From Symsagittifera roscoffensis (Eukaryota > Xenacoelomorpha > Acoela > Convolutidae), in assembly GCF_963678635.1 (NCBI RefSeq), contig NC_087068.1, positions 19,161,872 through 19,225,871 of the forward strand: 64,000 bases of DNA. Reading direction: 5' to 3'. Position numbers and translations under genes: made by a program. Shown here piece by piece: positions 1 through 10,311 of the stretch. Under the pieces are notes generated by a model, which saw only the letters and a list, made by a program, of their open reading frames with translations, ran no database searches and was not told where the DNA came from. Numbering within the stretch: the stretch's first letter is position 1; every line of letters begins with the position of its first letter.

Positions 1-3000
1 CATCCACGTAACACATCACGAGATTCCCGTACTTCTTGGTCACTCTCGTCAAAACCTGAGCCATCAGTCTTTGAAAAGTGGCCGTTGCATTGCACAAGCC
101 GAAGGGCATCCTCTTCCACTGGTACAATCCCAATTCGCACGCGAATCCGGTTTTCTCTCTGTCCTTCTTCCGCAGAGTGACCTGCCAGAAGGCAGAACCT
201 AAGTCCAATGGGGTGAAGAACTTGGCATCACCAAGTTTAGATAGGCTCTCGTCTATTCGCGGTATCGGGTACGCATCTTTTATCGTTACCGCGTTCAAGT
301 AACGAAAGTCGCAACAAAATCTAAGCTGCCCCCTTTCTTTTTCGCCATTACTACTCCGCAAGCCCATGGCAATTTCGAGGGCTCTATCATGTCGTATTCA
401 AGCAACATTTCTATTTCCGCTCGGCACGCTTCCAATTTGTGTGGCGTCATTCGCCTTGCGCCTTCCCTATGGGGAACGGCGCCCTCTTCTAGTTCAATTT
501 CGTGTTTATTACGAAATTACAGCAACCGATATCCGCCTTATGTTTTGAAAATACATCTGCGTTCCGATTTAGGAGGTCCCGCAATTTTTTGAAATCTCCC
601 TCACCTACTTTCCCTTTTAAATGTTCTATCTCTGGCAAAACCGGTGTGTCAGATTCTAGTTCATATGGGGGCGTTCCGGAAAATTCGAGCAGCTTGATAA
701 GCCGTCGTCCGTTTCGGATTTCATTGAAAACAATTCATGAATAGATTTTAATTCATTAATCCTCTTTAAAATTTTATCTTTATTGGCATGATAAGGACAG
801 TTTTTCACACTATATTCCTTCAAGTTTTGTGTCTCCTCATAGGCGGTCCTCATCGGCAAAGCGTAACCAAGCTTCTTTCCACGCTGGATTGAAACCGTGT
901 TGTCCAGTGTGTTCAACAACACACTGACACACAGTCCGTTTCGCGTTACTGAGAAGCTCCGGCCTAAAATCACCGAACTCTGACTATTTGGATTCGGTAC
1001 TAAGTAAACCTGTTTACTATCACTTAACGAATTCAAATTTCTCATTCTAAAAATTGCTACCACAGCTTGTCCTGGTTGTAGTTTTACTTTTCTATCCAAA
1101 AAAATGGGTGCCTTGTTTTCTTCTGTTATTATCCTATTAATTGGTCTCTTAACATACTTTCGGTCCGGGTTTCTAATCCGTATCAGACCGTTGTTCAAAT
1201 CAATCATCACGTCAAAATTCCTGACAAAATCTCTGCCCAAGATGAATTGGTCGGCATCGTCCAGATTCTCTACCACCAGGAAGCTCATCCAAAGATCCCG
1301 TCCTCCCATGTGGAGGACCGTTATTGGTGTTCTTCCGGCTACGTAGATAGCTCCTCGATTGGCGGCGGCCAGTCGGAGATTCGTTGGAATTAGATCTTCC
1401 CGCGTGAAGCCCATTCTTTCCCAAGTTTTTATCGGCATCACACTCACTACCGCTCCTGTGTCCAGAAGCCCTGTGACTCCGATTTTTGTTCCGTTGGTGT
1501 CGAGCTGATGTGCGGTCACATCTGCTTCATACCCAATGTGTACTGCGTCTTGTTCCATCATGGCGTCATGGCCTATCCTGCGGACTTTGAGTTCCTCTTC
1601 ACCCATATAGATTTGCCCCATTTGGTCATCATCTGTTGTTACATAAGTCCTGGTGTAGATACTGATTTCATCCACGTTCAGCATCACTTGATACGGCCCA
1701 TAGACCTCTAGGTAGCGTCCATGAAGTTTCTTTATGCGAGGGCCACCCGTCGTTAGTAGTGCTCGCACGGCTCTCGACTCGGTGCGTGGCTCCACCTAAC
1801 TCAGATAATCCGCATATGTGTCCAAATGCATCAAAGTGAACTCGGATGGTTCACTCAGATTTCTGATCACCTGATGTCCAGCCACTGAGATTATCGACTG
1901 TATCTTGCTTCCTTGCGGCACCATGCCGAACCTCTGACCGGAGATCACATTAAGTTTCATGCTCAAAAACTGCTTGGTGCTTTAGTTTGTTCGAACTCAA
2001 GGTATTCAGTTGCTCCTGAAGTTTCTCATTCTCCAGTTCAAGTCTCACTTTTTGTTCGATCTCTTTCGTCACCAGTTCCTGCTGCACCCTATGTAGAGCA
2101 TCCCTCGCGGCTGCCCTATAATCGATCTTGAAGTCATCAGCCGCAGTAGCTGGTTCCGGTTCACGTGTCTCCTCTGTTACCGCTTGCATTTTCTTTGCCG
2201 CCAGCTCTTGAGGTTTATCCTTTCTGCGTGCCTCTGCTTCACTCAAAAATCGAGCCTTGCTGGCTTTCACTCCTGACAAAGCTTCTTCATGTCTTGGATG
2301 CTTGATGTCTGCCACTGCATCCCAGAATTGCGGACAATCTGATTTAAAATGACCTTCCAAGTTGCAAAAGAAACACCTCGGGCCAAATTTTGCAATTACT
2401 CCTCTCATGAAATCCTCATGGTCCAATTCTGACGCATCTTCGTCCTCGAGGCTAAAGCCTATTGCTTTCATGCCTTGTTTGTAAGCTGGGCATTCTGACA
2501 CATGATGGTCCGTTGAACTGCAATTGGCACAAGAGCGTCTCTTGTCCATATCATCCCTCGGTTTGTACCAATTAATCCCTTGGTTTGCTGGTCCGTTGTT
2601 AAAATTGCCATAGTTGTTCTTGTAGTATCCAGATCTTGAAGGAGGTTTCAACAAAAGATACTCTTTTGACTTGAGCCTCAACTCCTCTGGTGTTGGCGCA
2701 TTGGTTGATAGTGGTGTGTAATGCGTTGCTAGCATCGTTCGAAGTTCATCATTCTTCACACCATCGATGAATTTTGAGGCTACGGCCAGGTTCATCCTTC
2801 GGTTTGACTCATCCGGTTGGCTGCGTCTTCTCAGCATTTCCAAGTCATCGAGAAACTTGTCTATCGTTTCATCTTCTCGTTGCCTCCGTTTCTCGAAGCG
2901 CATCATCGCTTGGTGCCCCTGCACCCCTGATCCGAAACGGTTTAACCAGATCTCGAAGATTTTCTCAGCTGTGTCACGCTGATATTGCTTCTTGGCCATG

Positions 3001-4528
3001 ACACAGTTCAGGGCTGTCCCTTCCAAGTTGCTGGTGAGCGCACTGCATTGCTGTCTCTCCGACAAGTCCTCTTCCTCGAAATACAGCTTCATTACCTCTA
3101 TCCAGGCATCAATACAGCCATCAGATTCGTCTTTATAGCATCTTGGTTTCTTAAAGACTCTTCTGGACTTCTCACTGCGTTCATTGGTTCTGGATAACCT
3201 TGTAAGGAATGTCTCCAAGGACCTGTTTAGGGGTTCAAATGCTGTGGCCATTGCCGTAGCATCGCTTGAGTGTCCCGCCTGAGTGTCCTCACACCTCGTC
3301 AAAGGCTCTGTATGCGGTGCATCCCTGCAATCCGAATCGCCGTGAGTGTTTCCCGCTTGGCCCACATGACCCCTCCTCGGACTTGCATGCCCCCTGTTAC
3401 CGGAATCACTTCTCCCAGTCGCATGTGTGCCTCGCGTTGGTCGTTCGTTAGAGGTCTGTCTGTTCCCCGTTGAACTTGCTCTACTGTTTGGGCCCCATGC
3501 TCCATTACCCTTTGTGGCATAGCCTGATGAACTGCCCCTGCCTCTAGTGGATCCATACGTCTTCCTCTTTTGATGTTCATTGAAGTTCACCCTCGGTTCC
3601 CTGCTGGGACCTCCCGAGTTCGGTTCACCTTCTTTTGGTCCACTCTTGCTGCTTAGTAGCCCGTCCAACCTATCCATGATAGCCTGAGTTCGCCTCTCCA
3701 TCATCGCGTCTATCTTTGTGTCAAGAGTCCCGAGAGACTGCTCTTGCTGAATTCTTAACTCTCCATGTCGTCTCTTAAGCGTAACTCTCGCTGTTCCGCC
3801 TCTCTTGTCATTCGCGACAAGTTCTTCGCCATATGCTCGTCCGTTCTTTCTTTCAAGCGTTTTTCGCTCCTGCCAACTTCTTGTCTATTGCGGTTTATTT
3901 CTTCCCGCAGACTTTCTCTTTCAATGTGAACTGCTCTTTCTAGTTCACTCATTCTTATGGACATCTGTTCATTTTGTTCTCCTAAACTGTCCACTATGTT
4001 GTTTAAGGCTTCCTCTAGTGCTGTCCCGTTATCCACGAGTGGCGTCACTAGTGGTGGTGTAACCCTGTCGGTCCCAGGTAGCTTCGTGCTGGTCGAGATC
4101 CAGGCCTTGACTCTCTCCCTCGACTTCTTTTCATTATCCACCTCAGGACTCGCCAATGCGTTGCCTAGCCCTCTGTTTCTACTCTCTCCAGTTTGCGGCT
4201 CTGAATTTGTCATAATGGCGAAGCCTCTCGACTGGCCCGGTGTGTTTGCCTCTTTGCTTATCGTTGTCACCACACCAAAATTGTCCATGGTTCCAGTCTC
4301 TCTTCCGACGTATGCCTCATTCTCCTGGGTCGAACTATTGAAGCTGACTTGAGACCCAAAGTCCCCTTGCTCTTCTTCGTCCTCTTCCTCCTGGGATTCA
4401 CCTTCATTTCCTGCGCCTCCTCCCATGGTGAATGGGAAGATGTTTCCTAAGGTGTTCCCCATGGGAAGATGTTTCCTTTCTGAGAACGATGATGACGTTG
4501 TTTGTTTCTCAGTTCCACCTGCCATCAT
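1..4528 (-). pseudogene. Broken gag-pol of element A (gag, zinc knuckles, protease, start of RT)
   Basis: The minus strand encodes, in order, a coiled acidic Gag N-terminal region, a gag region with two CCHC knuckles (CX2CX4HX4C), an aspartic protease with the motif LLDTGAVVS, and the beginning of a reverse transcriptase at the left edge. The order and residues match element B. The region is a fossil with several breaks and is not expected to give a full polyprotein. Whether A also carried the second large frame seen in B cannot be told, because that part lies off-window. Confidence 0.88.
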
Positions 4529-4544
4529 AGTGTTGTCATAGCCT

Positions 4545-6813
4545 GTCTGCTAATAACCTAATACCTCTCACTTTAGTCTTTCTTTCGTCTACCTAAGTCC
4601 TTTAATAAAATAATACCCCTCCGGATTGGCACAAATAGGACCCTTCCGGACTAACAAAATCTAGACCCCTCCGGATTGGGACCCCTCTGAGTTAGTTAAT
4701 ATAAGACCCCTCCGGATTTGGACCCCTCCGAATTAGCAACTATAAGACCCCTCCGGATTCGGACCCCTCCTAATTTGAAAAAAAATTTTGACCCCTCCGG
4801 ATTGGGAGCCCTCCGGTTTTGTAAAAGTAGCTTTTCGGAGATTTCCTTCTTTCAACCTATACCCCTCGGGATACGTTCTCCTATGCAATTTTGCTTCTTC
4901 AATTAACTAGGAAGGGTATGTACTACTTTCCTAGGCCCTTCCGGATTGAAGTTAGGCCTCTTATTTGACAATTCACACTAACGGTGAAGGGTCTTATTGC
5001 TCGCCTAACTTCGGCTCGATTAAGGTTTTTCTGTGCATTTAGCCTTCCCTTTTCGTCTAGAACGGCCTAAAGTTACTTTATTCAACCCCTCTAACCTTTT
5101 GGTAGGGGTATAAGGGCTTTTCTAAAGGAAATTTATAAAACGTGAAGGGGCTACCCTCCCAAATTGGTGAATTTGCCAAAAACAACCTCAAAAATTTTCA
5201 CGCTAATTTTTCCGACAAACTTTTGTCCCTATCAGTAAGCTCGGCTAATTTCTGATCTATTGGTACCAAGATCAACTCGATATGCCTAGTAGTTCCAAAG
5301 TTATTAACCAAAACGTCTTTTTTCTAAAGTCAAGAAATTTCTCTCTTATAGGTTCCGCCTAACTTTTTCCGCAAATCTGGTCCTTTCGACCTAAAAATTA
5401 TTGATCCGAGCTCAGAAGGCCTATACTCTTCTAGTTCAAGGCAAAAGACCGGATCTAAAACGCTTTAGTTGAAAAAATTTGCAAAAAAAACTATGCTACC
5501 TGTACCCCTCCGGATTGATGAATCCACCAAATCAAACACGTTAAGTTCGATTTCTCTGCAACCCGGAAGGCTTTTGGGTAGCGGGTTTTAAAACTTGTAG
5601 ATTCACTAGTGGACGTTTTCCGAACAACTATTTTTACTGTTATAACTCAAAAATTGTAAAAAAATTTCTGAAATTTTTGTGTTTCGGTTTCTCAAAAATC
5701 ACGAAAATTCGGTTTTTGGTTCCAAAATAGTTCCAACCACTTCCGAACTAAACTTAACCGGTTCTATCTATTATGGTAGTGCAGTTACGATGTAACACAC
5801 CACTTTAGCGCTTTTTTCCGTTTTCAAAAAACTATCGATATCTCAAAAATCGCGACTTGTGGGGGGATCAAAATATCGCTATTTTGACCCTAAAAACCGG
5901 TCTGCTTTCTGTGTTTTTTTTACTGAAAAACGGTATAAGAGTATTAATATAGGCTATATTAGTAATAATATTAGTTATACTATACCCCTCCGGGTTTGTT
6001 TAATATCCGAATTAAGGTGCTTAACTCGGATATTCGCAGTTCGGGTCACTGCAGTGCAGCACTGTCGAGCCCCCCACAGATTACTATCTTAATTTCTGTA
6101 CCAAAAGGGATACAAAACTTGTAAACGATACCCAACAGTCGATTGTTGTTGTCGTTGAGCCCCTTCTTGTTGCTCCTTGTACTGCTTGCCATATCAGTCT
6201 TCTCCCAAGACCCTTCCGAATTGAGCGCAAATCAGCTGACCCTTCCGGATTGAGCGCAATTTATCATTAACGTGCTTAAATGCTCAAATAACCCTACAGT
6301 ACAAGCCTCACAAACGGACTACAAAACTGATCGTAACGATCCTGACTGATATAAATGCCTGTAACAACAATATATCTATCAACAACGGGGGGGGGGGGTC
6401 GGATCACATTTTGTCTGGGGGGATGATTTCTACTGATTTTTTACTTTTTGACTGTTTTTGGTTTTTTTTCGGTTATTTTTTATGTTTTTTGTTTTTCTTG
6501 GGTACTATACTACTTTTTGTTTGGTTTTATATATATCTTTAAGTGTTTTTGGTCACAAACCTCTCAGGGAACGAGGGAATGGCCGATCCCCCCACCCTTC
6601 CTGATTCGTGAATTTTCGGTCTTAACTACCTTAAAAAGCTATTCACGGTAATCCGGAAGGCTTCCGCGTTCCGAACTAACCTTCCGCCCCGGCGGCTTAG
6701 GCCTATTAAGGGCGTTTATGTGAGCATCCGCTCGGCGCGGAGCGCTCGTTAACGGTTCTGCCGGTCATGATGTTAAAAAAGAATAACACCCAGGAGCGCC
6801 ATAAAAACATGTA
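4545..6813 (-). other. Leader region of element A, rich in CCTCCGGATT motifs
   Basis: This long untranslated leader lies between gag and the 5' LTR and matches 29985-32164 of element B. It contains many copies of a short word, ACCCCTCCGGATT and variants, densest at 4615-4810, plus a run of G near 6387. No protein reading frame looks real here. Known LTR elements use the leader for packaging and translation control. A role for the repeated word is inference. Confidence 0.75.
6787..6801 (-). other. Primer binding site of element A, tRNA-Asn-like
   Basis: The plus strand reads CACCCAGGAGCGCCA, which looks like the 3' end of a tRNA including CCA. The complement begins TGGCG and resembles primer sites matching tRNA-Asn. 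It lies 12 bases inside the LTR boundary, the same spacing as in element B. Confidence 0.6.
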
Positions 6814-7740
6814 TGTAACATTCGCCCGGAAGATACATATCGACGGAAAATAAAACTAAGTCCTAAGACGACTGGCTAGCGTCTAAACAGAGCTTTATAT
6901 GCTTTTCACCGTCTCTACCAAGCCAGTACTTTTCGGTGGTCTTTTCTAACATCGGGTCGACAAAAACGTTACTGCTTTCGGCTTCGGTCAAAACACTCAA
7001 ATTAACTTAATTACATGCAGAAATAGTGAGCTCATGGCTGGGTCTCAGCATCCCCAGACCACGAGGTCACTCCTAAAAACAGGGCTACTACTATTTATTA
7101 TATTACTATTGTTTTTGTTCAGTAGATAAAAATCATCATCTCCATCGAAGATGGATCAACCCTTTCCCCCAACTCCTAGCTTCTCATCCTTATCAAAATG
7201 AATCTAGTTGTTAATTAAATTCAACTCAGGACATGACAAGAAGCTATAAGTTTATATAAAAGGATAAAAGTTTCAGTCCCGAAACCCTTCCGGATTCTTG
7301 AATCCACTGAATCAAGCACGTTAAACTTGACTTTTCCGTAATCCGGAAGGCTGTCTTCCACCCTTCACCGTTGTTCGCAACGGCCTTGCAACTATTGTAG
7401 CGACACAATAGTTGCAATTCGGAACGTTCTCTGTCAACTCCTTGATTTGTTGTCGTTTCTTGACCACAATTTCCGTTCTTCTCGCAATCGCTACTAATAT
7501 TGTTCTCTTTCTTTTTAGCTTTTCTGCCAAAATGGCCGTTTCTGACGTTTCTCAGAAGTGTTACGTCATCACTTCGAAAATTTAAAATTTTAAAATACGG
7601 GAATATCCTGACCTTCACCGTTCTGCTAATCATCCGAATAACGTCGTTAATCCTTCAAAATCATTAACTCGGAAGGTTCACTGCTAAAATTTCGAAATCT
7701 GCAGAGATTGCATTTTGGCATATTCTGGTCGAATGTCACA
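6814..7740 (-). repeat. 5' LTR of element A
   Basis: This 927-bp LTR starts TGTAACATTCG and ends CGAATGTCACA, an imperfect inverted end pair of the TG...CA type. It aligns along its whole length with 8570-9494 and 32165-33090 but is clearly more diverged than those two are from each other. It keeps both adjacent hairpins (7368-7383 and 7386-7417). Confidence 0.9.
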
Positions 7741-8569
7741 CAAATTTCCGAAGAGAAAAATCTTGTTATGATAATTTTAGTTTGTTGGTTGGCAGGACTG
7801 CCCTGCATCCCAACATTTTTTAAGTCAAATTTTAGGAAGGCTATAGCAATGTAGTATGATGCAATTTTAGCACTTAATGAATCGATGTGATGTTGATAAA
7901 AAAATTTCGATGCGTTTTCTAAATTTTGTTGATGACAATGTACCATTCTGATGAGTTTTTCTAACTTCAAAGAAGACAATGATCGCGCTGTCCGGGGAGT
8001 TTGTGACATTCGACCAGAATGATCGAAACGCATGTCGTCAATGAATTTTTATTCGGAACAATTCAGATTGAGGGTTCGCTCTTTTAGACGATTTAAAGTG
8101 TTAATCGTTCACACTATAGGCATGCGTTCACACATGCCTTAGTCGAATGTCCGATGGGTACATTTGGACTGACGAACTATAACTTTTTGGATCTTCGAAT
8201 TAGGCATGCATGACACCTTTCATTTTTTTATTTTTCTTGAACAATGAAACCGAGAAAATCAGAACAACGATTTTCGCAAACAGAAACAAGGCGTGGAAGA
8301 AGTATAGTGACCGGCGGAAATTTCATTCAACAAAATTAGAAGAAGAGCACTCCGAATTGTAACGATTGTACAGCTACAACCGTTACTGAGCAATTCTCGA
8401 GAATCAGAAGTGCTATTGGGAAGATTTGTTTCCCTTCCTGATCGTCTAAGAGACAGCTCTTCGACATCATTCAAGAATCCGGAAGGGTCTCGGAGAAGAC
8501 TGTGATCTGGTTTTTAACAACATTTAGCTTCCTGGAATGTCCTAATTTGAAATCAATAACACCAATTTG
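7741..8569 (+). mobile_element. Element C: old LTR element, 3' internal piece plus first part of its 3' LTR
   Basis: Element C is in the opposite orientation to A and B. Positions 7741-8001 are the inverted equivalent of B's 3' untranslated region (9495-9800), ending in the purine-rich TGTCCGGGGAGT. The LTR then begins at 8002 with TGTGACATTCG and runs to 8569, where element B interrupts it. The rest of the LTR is at 33095-33480. The divergence from the other LTRs is high, so C is the oldest member. It is a broken fossil, and most of it should lie left of the window beyond element A. Confidence 0.85.
8566..8569. repeat. Target site duplication of element B, left copy (TTTG)
   Basis: TTTG precedes the left LTR of B and recurs at 33091-33094 directly after the right LTR. 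Removing B and one TTTG makes the flanking sequence read continuously as a single LTR of element C, which supports the boundary independently. Confidence 0.88.
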
Positions 8570-9136
8570 TGTAACATTCGCCCGGAAGATACATATCGAC
8601 GGATAACAAAACTAAGTCTTAAGACGACTGGCTAACGTCTAAACAGAGCTTTGCATGATTTTCACCGTCTCTACCAAGCCAGTACTTTTCGGTGGTCTTT
8701 CTAACATCGGGTCGACAAAAACGTTACTGTTCTCCGGCTTCGACCAGAACGCTCAAATTAACTTAATTACATGCAAATAGTGAGCTCATGGCTGGGTCTC
8801 AGTATCCCCAGACCACGAGGTCACTCCTAAAAACAGGGCTACTATTTATTATATTACTATTGTTTTTGTTCAGTAGATAAAAATCATCATCTCCATCGAA
8901 GATGAATCAACCCTCTCCCCCAACTCCTAGCACCTCATCCTTGTCAAAACTAATCCAAATATCAGTTAAATTCAAGTCAGGACATGACAGGATGCTAAAA
9001 GTTCATATAACAGGCTAAAAGTTTCAGTCCCGAAACCCTTCCGGATTTGTGAATCCACTGAATCAAGCTCCTTAAGTTCGATTTCACGATAACACGGAAG
9101 GCTGATTTTCACCCTTCACCGTTGTTCGCAACGGCC

Positions 9137-9168
9137 TTGCAACTATTGTAGCAGCACAATAGTTGCAA
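9137..9168. other. Conserved 13-bp hairpin in the LTR, next to a second small hairpin
   Basis: TTGCAACTATTGT (9137-9149) and ACAATAGTTGCAA (9156-9168) form a perfect 13-bp stem with a six-base loop. Directly beside it, CCGTTG-TTCG-CAACGG (9119-9134) forms a six-bp stem with a four-base loop. Both stems are perfect in all three minus-strand LTRs, including the diverged LTR of element A, where only the larger loop differs. Confidence 0.75.
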
Positions 9169-9316
9169 CTCGGAACGTCCTCTGCTATTCGTTGTCGTTT
9201 TCTTCAATTTCGATTTCTTCAATTTCGATAAAGTTGTTCTCGTCAGCGCAACTAATTTTGTTGTGTTTCTTCTCTCGTTTTTGTTAAAATGGCCGTTTCA
9301 GCATTTCTCAGAAATG

Positions 9317-9324
9317 TGACGTCA
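9317..9324. promoter_or_regulatory. CRE-like palindrome TGACGTCA in LTR
   Basis: The sequence is a perfect match to the CREB/ATF consensus. It lies about 170 bases inside the upstream end of the LTR on the coding strand, where U3 enhancers are expected. The same octamer is at 32913-32920 in the other LTR. Function is inferred from the motif only. Confidence 0.45.
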
Positions 9325-9494
9325 TCCTTCGAATTTTTGAAATTTTAAAATACTAGAATATTCTAGCCCTCACCGTTTGGCTAAACGTTCCAATAACGCC
9401 CTTAGTTCTTAAAAACCACCAATCCGGAAGGCTTACTGCTAAAATTCCGAATTCTGCAGAGATTGCATTTCGGCCATTCTGGTCGAATGTCACA

Positions 9495-9507
9495 TACTCC
9501 CCGGACA
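9495..9507 (-). other. Polypurine tract of element B next to the 3' LTR
   Basis: On the minus strand the LTR is preceded by TGTCCGGGGAGTA. The GGGGAG core abutting the LTR fits a plus-strand primer tract. The same word occurs next to the LTR of element C (7989-8000) and again four times inside B's gag-pol. Confidence 0.6.
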
Positions 9508-10311
9508 GTCCGGTCAATGTCCTCATTGAATCGCGCAATGTTCGTAAAATGGTTACAGTGTCATCGAACAGAATTTACAAAATGCACGAAATTACTTTTA
9601 TCCACGTCACATCGACTCACTGCAGAATATAAATGGCATCATACTACATCACTATAGCCTCCAAATTCTTTCATTAATCTGCACATTAAGGATATGACTT
9701 AAGATAAAACATATTTTCTGACTTCCATTGTCAATGTACCGATTAAAACTTTTTTTCTTAGATTTAAAAGGTGTTGGCTTGTAGGACAGTCCTGCCAACC
9801 AACAAGCTAAAATTATCCTACTATGCTCCTTCCCTTCGGAAATCTTGCCTGTTTATTGTCCTGAATATTAAAACTAAGAAACTTTGTGGTTAGAAAGAAC
9901 AATGCAACAACCTCCCTCCTCAAGAAGTTACTCAAGTTTTTCATGTCACCACAAAGTGATCAGTCTTCCTAAGTGATTAAAAACAATCATGCAGGCTGGA
10001 ATATTTAAATACACTCTTCCCTTAAGCCTTTCTAAATAAATCATAAGTGTCTCTAAAGCCACTTCTGCTAAAATCAAAATGCAAATTTATAAATGCAACA
10101 ATTTCAAAACTCAACAAAATGTTTCAGTTTTCAATTACAACTTGGTTGCTTGGTTTCTCACTTGAGTTTTTCACACACATAAAACAATTCTGAGTTTTAA
10201 GTTTTCTTCATCATTCCTTTGTTCTCTGCTTTTTTCGTCGTTTAGAAGTTCTAAAACTTCTAAATTCTTCTAATTTTCTTTCTTGTTGCCTCTTGTTTTC
10301 TCGACCATTCG
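9495..10311 (-). other. 3' untranslated region of element B
   Basis: These 817 bases lie between the second frame and the 3' LTR, with no convincing reading frame. They include a hairpin-forming stretch near 9773-9805 (GGACAGTCC core flanked by TTGGC/CCAAC arms) whose counterpart is present in element C near 7783-7813. Confidence 0.7.

Larger units (their letters stand above)
1..7740 (-). mobile_element. Element A: broken Ty3/gypsy-like LTR retrotransposon, left part off-window
   Basis: This is a minus-strand copy of the same family as element B. Read right to left it has a 5' LTR (6814-7740), a primer site, a leader (4545-6813) and gag-pol running off the left edge. Gag-pol products align closely with those of B at residue level. 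Its LTR differs from B's LTRs by very roughly ten percent by eye, so it is older than B. It is broken, with about four or more breaks in the visible part. Its right end abuts the 3' internal piece of element C, which suggests that A inserted into C. The other end and its target duplication are outside the window. Confidence 0.9.
8570..9494 (-). repeat. 3' LTR of element B
   Basis: This 925-bp LTR is nearly identical to 32165-33090. Its ends are TGTAACATTCG and CGAATGTCACA. It contains a perfect CRE-type palindrome TGACGTCA at 9317-9324 and two adjacent hairpins (9119-9134 and 9137-9168). On the minus strand an AT-rich TATA-like/AATAAA-containing stretch lies near 8845. Confidence 0.95.

Noticed and set aside
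6380-6400. Run of G near 6387 considered as a G-quadruplex or polypurine tract.
   Set aside because: It is a single homopolymer run that is much shorter in the matching part of element B (about 31745), so it is likely slippage.
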